9,395 nt of DNA from an uncultured Cellvibrio sp. (lineage in GTDB: Bacteria > Pseudomonadota > Gammaproteobacteria > Pseudomonadales > Cellvibrionaceae). This document shows positions 1-5,700 of the stretch, piece after piece (position 1 is the first letter of the stretch; each line of letters starts with the position of its first letter). The stretch spans positions 1-9,395 of the forward strand of contig CAMPIG010000164.1 in the NCBI GenBank assembly GCA_946886255.1, in the 5' to 3' direction. The notes beneath the pieces were generated by a model. It searched no databases and was not told where the DNA came from. It saw only the letters and a list, made by a program, of their open reading frames with translations. The translations under genes were made by a program, and so were the position numbers.

Positions 1-2094
1 GTGTCACAGTCCTATTACGATGTAGAACAAATTGAATTATTAAAAGGCCCGCAAGGCGCACTCTATGGGCGCAATGCACTGGGCGGTGCGCTGATCATTA
101 CGTCTAAAAAACCGGATAATGAGTTTACCGGCAAGGTAAATATCGGCACCGGTAGCGGGGGTTTGAAAGAAGTCTCGGCATCTTTCTCCGGGCCATTGGC
201 AGATGATTTATTTTTTCGTGTAGCTGGCAATCAACGCACCTTTGATGGCACCATCGAAAACGAATATCTCGAGCGCGGGCTTGAACGCAACAGCCGTGGC
301 GTAAGCGGTGACGCGCCTAAAGATTCCTATATGGATTTTGAGGATAACGAAGATTTCCGTGTGCAATTGTTGTGGGAGCCCTCGGAATTTACCTCGTTAG
401 ATTATCGTTATTCGGAGAATAATCTGGAATCCGGGGCTATGTGGTACCGCAATATTTATCGCCTGGAAAGTAATCCTGAAGAAACCTACGAGTTTCCGAT
501 CAACTCCAACGGTAACCCCGTTGCGATTCGCGGTATCGATAGCCACACCGTGATGTACAAACACGCATTCGATAACACGGAGTTTTCCTGGATCACCAAC
601 CACACCGACACCAATGAACGTTACGGTGTTGCCGGTGAAGTGCGCGGCAATGATCGCACCGGGAATGTCTTGTTTTTCACCCAACCCTTTGTCGAAGAAT
701 TTATTGCACAATTGGATGATCCCGTGGATCAGGCTTTTTTTAGTGCGCAGATGGCCGACCAGCTCGCGGGTAATTTTGTCGGTAGTGATCAATATTACGA
801 TGTGGAAACCTTGTCATCCGAAGCACGTTTTTCAGGCGAGCGTGATCGTTTGAGTTATGTGGCTGGCGCGTATGTCTTGTTGACGGATCGCGCTGATACG
901 ATTCGCGCAACCTGGGAAACGCCCAATGGTGCGCCGTTTAATTGCGCACCGGCCTACGCTGGTGGTCCCAGTGTTACAGACTTCACGTGCAACGGATTAA
1001 TCAACGCGACCCAGAATGAACAGGACAATACTGCCTGGGCATTATTTGCCAGCACCGATTATCAATTGTCCGATGTGCTCACGCTGACCCTGGCAGCGCG
1101 TTACGACGAAGACCGGCGCGAAGTCACGCGCATTGATGGCCCCACCGTCGATACCGATGGTGCGGGTGTCGGTGCCTGCGATTCAGATGCCGACCCGGAA
1201 AATTGTGCGCCTGCCGGTTTAAAACTTGAAGAGACGTTTGATGCGTTTCAACCCAAAGCGTCACTGGTTTACACACCGAATGAAGACTGGAGTTTATATA
1301 CCACTTATGCACGCGGCTTCCGCAGTGGCGGTTTCAATGCCTCCGGTGCACTGCTGACTGACACTTACGATAAAGAAACGCTCGATAGTTTCGAATTCGG
1401 TTTCAAAACAACACTGCTGGATGGTCGCCTGCGCGCAAGCTCGGCGTTTTTTTATCAGGATTACCAAAACGCGCAGCAATTTGAGTTCGATGGCAACACC
1501 TTTGTGCAAAGTCTTTACAACATTCCGGAAAGTAAAATCTACGGCATCGAAGGCACAGTTGATCTGGCGGTAACCGAGACATTGACCGCCGGTGTCGGAT
1601 TCGGCTGGATGGATTCTGAAATCGTTGAATTTGATGATGAAATCTTTAATCGAATGGAATCGGAATTATTGGCACGCACCGCCAACAGCGTAAAGTTACC
1701 CGCCGGCACGCGCGAAGCCTTTGATCATCAATTTGAAGGCGAACACCTACCCAATTTTGCCCACCAGACCGCCAATCTGTTTTTATTACACGAATTGCCC
1801 TTTGGTCGCGATAAAACCCTGATCACCCGCGTGGATTACAACTACTCGGGTGATCGTTACTGGTGGCTGGATGGCCAGGATGTACAGGAATCGGTCAACC
1901 TGGTGGATTCCAGCATTGCCTTGCAATTGGCGGATAACCTTGAGTTCCAGTTGTGGTGCAAGAATTGTTTCGATACGGAATATGATTCTGAATACGCACC
2001 CACAGAGAAAGAACTCTTTGGTGGTGCGGCAAAAGACGTGGCCTATCGTGCGCGGGGGATTACCTGGGGGGTTAAGGCGAAGTATGATTTTTAG
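1..2094 (+). CDS. TonB-dependent outer-membrane receptor, 5'-truncated by window edge
   Basis: This is a 22-stranded-barrel receptor that would import a ligand across the outer membrane using TonB energy. The fragment (697 codons) opens inside the plug domain: residues 8-37 carry the classic plug end with IELLKGPQGALYGRNALGG followed by ITSKKP. The rest is barrel. Residues 433-446 read YTTYARGFRSGGFN, a motif common in FecA/siderophore-like and sphingomonad-type receptors, and the protein ends in Tyr-Asp-Phe, the usual C-terminal aromatic of the last barrel strand. The signal peptide, TonB box and roughly the first 100-150 residues are missing, so the GTG at base 1 is probably an internal valine codon, not a start. 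Six cysteines form three close pairs (315/330, 393/402, 653/656), suggesting disulphide-stapled loops. The ligand is unknown: the barrel type fits siderophores or carbohydrates. The family call is very sure. Confidence 0.95.
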   Translation: MSQSYYDVEQIELLKGPQGALYGRNALGGALIITSKKPDNEFTGKVNIGTGSGGLKEVSASFSGPLADDLFFRVAGNQRTFDGTIENEYLERGLERNSRGVSGDAPKDSYMDFEDNEDFRVQLLWEPSEFTSLDYRYSENNLESGAMWYRNIYRLESNPEETYEFPINSNGNPVAIRGIDSHTVMYKHAFDNTEFSWITNHTDTNERYGVAGEVRGNDRTGNVLFFTQPFVEEFIAQLDDPVDQAFFSAQMADQLAGNFVGSDQYYDVETLSSEARFSGERDRLSYVAGAYVLLTDRADTIRATWETPNGAPFNCAPAYAGGPSVTDFTCNGLINATQNEQDNTAWALFASTDYQLSDVLTLTLAARYDEDRREVTRIDGPTVDTDGAGVGACDSDADPENCAPAGLKLEETFDAFQPKASLVYTPNEDWSLYTTYARGFRSGGFNASGALLTDTYDKETLDSFEFGFKTTLLDGRLRASSAFFYQDYQNAQQFEFDGNTFVQSLYNIPESKIYGIEGTVDLAVTETLTAGVGFGWMDSEIVEFDDEIFNRMESELLARTANSVKLPAGTREAFDHQFEGEHLPNFAHQTANLFLLHELPFGRDKTLITRVDYNYSGDRYWWLDGQDVQESVNLVDSSIALQLADNLEFQLWCKNCFDTEYDSEYAPTEKELFGGAAKDVAYRARGITWGVKAKYDF

Positions 2095-2111
2095 GTAATT
2101 GACTGACCAGT

Positions 2112-2137
2112 GTCGGATTACGCTGTGCTAATCCGAC
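2112..2137. repeat. REP-like perfect inverted repeat, possible terminator of the receptor gene
   Basis: GTCGGATTA (2112-2120) and TAATCCGAC (2129-2137) are perfect 9-bp inverted repeats around an 8-base loop, followed by CTACGGTTTTG. It starts 17 bases after the receptor stop codon. The pattern GTCGGATTA-loop-TAATCCGACCTACG resembles a short palindromic repeat that I recall scattered between genes in many proteobacteria, so this is probably one dispersed copy. It could also stop transcription or protect the mRNA 3' end. The T run after the stem is short (four T) and displaced by six bases, so it is not a textbook intrinsic terminator. Confidence 0.65.
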
Positions 2138-2151
2138 CTACGGTTTTGTCG

Positions 2152-2181
2152 GCGTCCCACTTTATTATTGATGTGGGACGC
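2152..2181. repeat. Second perfect hairpin downstream of the receptor gene
   Basis: GCGTCCCAC (2152-2160) pairs perfectly with GTGGGACGC (2173-2181) across a 12-base AT-rich loop. It lies 14 bases after the first inverted repeat, so the receptor transcript would end in two consecutive hairpins. No T run follows. It may be part of the same dispersed repeat unit or a transcript-stabilising structure. Confidence 0.5.
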
Positions 2182-2686
2182 TCTGAATTTCCATTCGCAT
2201 TTTGTTGTTGCAAGGCTGCGTTTTTCGCGGCTTCCCACTTTACTTATCTACTGCCAATTCCCACCTTTCGCTCAGCGTTAACTGTTACTGGATGATCGAC
2301 TAGTACCTCAGTTATAGTCCAGACACTTTGGCAGCGCGGTTATTTCTTGTGCAGAAAACATAGCGATAAATTGCACGCAACAATAACGCCCGATCTGCTT
2401 TCGATCACGCTTAATCGATTTCTTTTTCTCTTTTCGTTACATCGTCTCGTGTTTTTTGCGAAGTCAGCGCTTGCGATAAAAGGGGCTTGTGTTACGACAA
2501 GTGGGAATGAAGGTGTGGCGATTTCGCGGTTATTAGTGAGCGATTGTGATTTCATGAATACGTCAGAAATCTTGCCTGAAGGTAAACGCCTGACGTTCAC
2601 CATATCGGTTGCTCAACTGATATTCAGGGAGTTGTGCTATCCAGGGAGCGTTGATGTAAAGGATCTGTGACTTACCTCACGAAAAC

Positions 2687-2721
2687 GGTGGCGGAATGGT
2701 ACTCAACCATTCGTTTCCACC
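2687..2721 (+). promoter_or_regulatory. Leader hairpin A upstream of the multidomain dehydrogenase gene
   Basis: GAATGGT (2694-2700) pairs with ACCATTC (2706-2712) around a 5-base loop, and after a small internal bulge GGTGG (2687-2691) pairs with CCACC (2717-2721), giving 12 paired bases. It lies about 70 bases before the ATG at 2792. Whether it lies in the transcript depends on a promoter that I could not place. Its 3' arm can alternatively pair with the 5' arm of the next hairpin. Confidence 0.4.
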
Positions 2722-2732
2722 AACAGCCGTGG

Positions 2733-2755
2733 TGTGGATAAACACTGCATCCACA
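2733..2755. promoter_or_regulatory. Perfect 7-bp palindrome before the ribosome binding site: hairpin or operator candidate
   Basis: TGTGGAT (2733-2739) and ATCCACA (2749-2755) form a perfect inverted repeat with a 9-base spacer, ending 25 bases before the Shine-Dalgarno sequence. In DNA it has the size and symmetry of a dimeric repressor site; in RNA it would be leader hairpin B. No specific regulator family can be assigned from the sequence. Confidence 0.4.
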
Positions 2756-2780
2756 TAACAATCCTCCAAATAATAACAAT

Positions 2781-2784
2781 GGAG
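2781..2784 (+). promoter_or_regulatory. Ribosome binding site of the multidomain dehydrogenase gene
   Basis: GGAG sits 7 bases before the ATG at 2792. This spacing, and the export signal that begins directly at this ATG, fix the start codon. Confidence 0.8.
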
Positions 2785-2791
2785 AACATTA

Positions 2792-5700
2792 ATGAACTCT
2801 CTGAAAACACTCTGGCGTGAGCGTGGCAACGGTATCCGCCACATACGCTGGTTATTGTCGGTCCTTGTTTTCAACCTGCTGGCCGTAACGACGGCATTTG
2901 CGCAAGCACCGGTAAGCACAGATTTTCAGCGGCATGTGGTCGCGGAAGGTCTGGACTTGCCGATGGAATTTGAAATATCTAAAGACGGTCGCGCGTTTGT
3001 GGTCGGAAAATGCGGCGCATTCTATGCGTGGAATCTCGATGGCGGCGTCGCCTCTCAAACCTCGACGGTACCCAATGTCCGTTGCGAATTTGAAGATGGT
3101 TTGTTGAGCGTGGCGCTCGATCCGAATTTCACCAGCAATGGTTATATTTATTTCCAATACACCGCGCCCGGTAGCCTCACAAGGGTATCGCGTTACACGG
3201 TTAACGCGAACAACACACTGAATTTAAATTCAGAAAGCATCTTGCTCGAGTGGCAAACCGGCGATGAAGCTCATGGTCATATGGGCGGTGCATTGCAATT
3301 TGATACTGCGGGCAACCTGATCATCACCACCGGTGATAACAAGGCCGCCGGTGGTTATTTCCAGCCTGCCGCCCAACAAACATCCGGCAACACCAACGAC
3401 CTGCGCGGTAAGGTGTTGCGAATCAAACCCACCGCAGCCGGTGGCTACACGATTCCGGCAGGCAATTTGTTTATTGGCGATGCGACCCATCGGCCGGAAA
3501 TTTATGCTATGGGTTTTCGTAATCCCTTCCGCCTTAACATCGACCCGCTCACCGGTTATTTGTATGTCGGCGATATCGGCCCGGACGCGTCGGCGGATAG
3601 TGCCGAAGGCCCCGGCGGGCTGGATGAGATCAACGAGATTCGCGAAGCAGGCAACTTCGGTTGGCCGTACATCATTGGCTACAATCAGCCCTATGCCGGT
3701 TTCAACCCCAACAATATCGTCAACAATTACAACCTCAACACCGGTGCCACTAACCTGCCCCCATCCAAATCGGCGCTGTGGACCATTCGCCACCAGGCGA
3801 CCATGTCTGGCCCGGTGTATCGCTTTAATGAAAGCGTCGACCACGATTTCAAATTACCAGCGTATTACAACGGCAAGTTGATCTTCTGGGATTTCAACAG
3901 TAGCCGTTTTTTCACCATTGACCTGACCGCCAACAACAATCCGCCCATTGCTGAGCCCATGCCGCTTAACACCAACGGCTTCCAGGGCGCGATTGATGCG
4001 GAACTAGACCCGCGCACTCATCAGCTTTACGTGTTGCAGTGGGGTTCCGGCTGTTGCGACAAAGAGCCCTATGGTGGCGGCGCACTCTATCGCTTTGACC
4101 ACATCGGCGACCGCGATAACGGCACCAATATTTCTGTGGGCAGCACAGCCACTGCAACCTCGGCTGTTGGCGGCAACCTCGCGGCCTACGCGGTGGATGG
4201 CGACCCGGCGACCCGGTGGGAAAGCGCTGCGTCTGATCCGCAAACACTCAATATTGAACTGCAACAGGCATCCACCATCGGCAGCATTGTCATTACCTGG
4301 GAAAATGCCTACAGCTCGCGTTATGTGATTGAAGGTTCTATGGATGGCACTAACTGGGATGTACTGGTAAACAACACCGACGGCCACGGCGGAACGGAAT
4401 TTCATTTGATCGATTCCACCAAAGAGTACCGTTACATTCGTTTGACCGGCACCGAGCGCGGCACGGGATATGGTCACTCGATCTATGAGTTTGAAATCTT
4501 CGCCGGTGGCGATGAAGAACCACCGGAAGACCTGACCGAGTTCGCTTACCTGAATATGCCGCACACGCTGGATACGCAATTCACCAGCGTACCGCGCCTG
4601 CTGTCGCAAACCGGCGTGTTCAGTAACACCGCGACGATGACTCCCAGCGAGAACCTCTTGCCGTTTGAGCCCAACGCCAAACTCTGGTCCGACCGTGCTG
4701 ACAAACTGCGCTGGATCTCCATCCCTGCTGAGAAAAAAATTAACTGGCATGCGCGGGATAACTGGACCTACCCGCAAGGCACCGTCGCGGTTAAACATTT
4801 TGAACTGCCCTTGAACGCCAATAACCCGGCCCAGACCAAACGCCTGGAAACCCGGCTGATTGTGGTGCAAGCCGATGGCAATATTTACGGCGTGACCTAC
4901 AAATGGCGTGCGGACAATAGCGATGCCGATCTGCTAATGGCCGGTGCGACGGAGAACATCAATATCACCGCCGCCGATGGCTCCACCTGGACGCAAACCT
5001 GGGCTTACCCGAGCCCGACGGAATGTACCGATTGCCACAACGCCGAATCCGCCAAAATTCTGGGTCTCAGCACACGGCAGTTGAACAAGAACTTCACCTA
5101 CCCCGGCGTCGGCTCACAGAATCAACTCGCCCATTGGAACAATCTCAACTTGTTCAGCCCGGCGTTCACCAATAGCCAGATTGCAGGCTTCGACAAGATG
5201 GTGGATATCTCCGATACCAGTGCCTCACTGGAGCAGCGTGTGAAGTCCTACATCGATGCTAACTGTGCGCACTGCCACGGTGTCGGCAAAGGCGGTTCAC
5301 AGTGGGATGCACGCTACAACACGCCGCTGAGCCAGATGCAAATCGTTAACGCCAACACCACGGGTATTCGCAATTACCTGAATGATTACGGTATTGATGA
5401 TGCCAAGGTGGTGGCTGCCGGGGCACCGGAAGAATCCATCCTCTATATCCGCGATAAGAGCGTCGACCCCAATGACCGCATGCCCCCCATTGGTCGCGCG
5501 CTGGAGCACGGTGAATATATCCAGGTACTGGAGCAATGGATCGATAGTTTGTCGGGCGATGAGCCAGAAGAACCTGTGGGCGAAGAACTATTGTCGCTCA
5601 ACAAACCTGTGACAGTCTCCAGCTACGAAGGCGGTTTCACCGGCCAAAGCGCCGTGGACGGTAGTGCAACAACCCGCTGGGGCAGCGAGTTTGAAGATCC

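Larger units (their letters stand above)
2095..2791. other. Intergenic region without a convincing gene
   Basis: About 700 bases separate the receptor stop from the next start. Short reading frames exist on both strands here, but none has a good ribosome binding site, a recognisable domain, or gene-like composition. The first 90 bases hold two perfect inverted repeats, and the motif CCCACTTTA occurs at 2156-2164 and 2234-2242 with a near copy at 2260-2268. The middle (about 2290-2670) is T-rich in places, and I see nothing definite in it. The last 110 bases hold two hairpins and the ribosome binding site of the next gene. The length suggests that the large downstream gene has its own promoter, but I could not identify a convincing -35/-10 pair. 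Confidence 0.7.

Noticed and set aside
2110..2295. 61-codon + strand frame directly after the first receptor
   Set aside because: It runs through both palindromes of the repeat region and has no ribosome binding site or domain.
2347..2670. 107-codon reading frame on the + strand in the intergenic region, and an 87-codon frame on the - strand at 2340-2603
   Set aside because: The + frame would need a TTG start without a clear ribosome binding site, and neither protein shows a recognisable domain or signal. The two overlap each other, and I see no reason to prefer either. A decayed or repeat-derived sequence is more likely.
4004..4870. 288-codon reading frame on the - strand inside the fusion gene
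   Set aside because: It lies opposite a clear discoidin/cytochrome coding region and has no recognisable domain; it is an antisense by-product of codon bias. The same holds for 3230-3844, 5588-6193 and 7535-8074 on the - strand.
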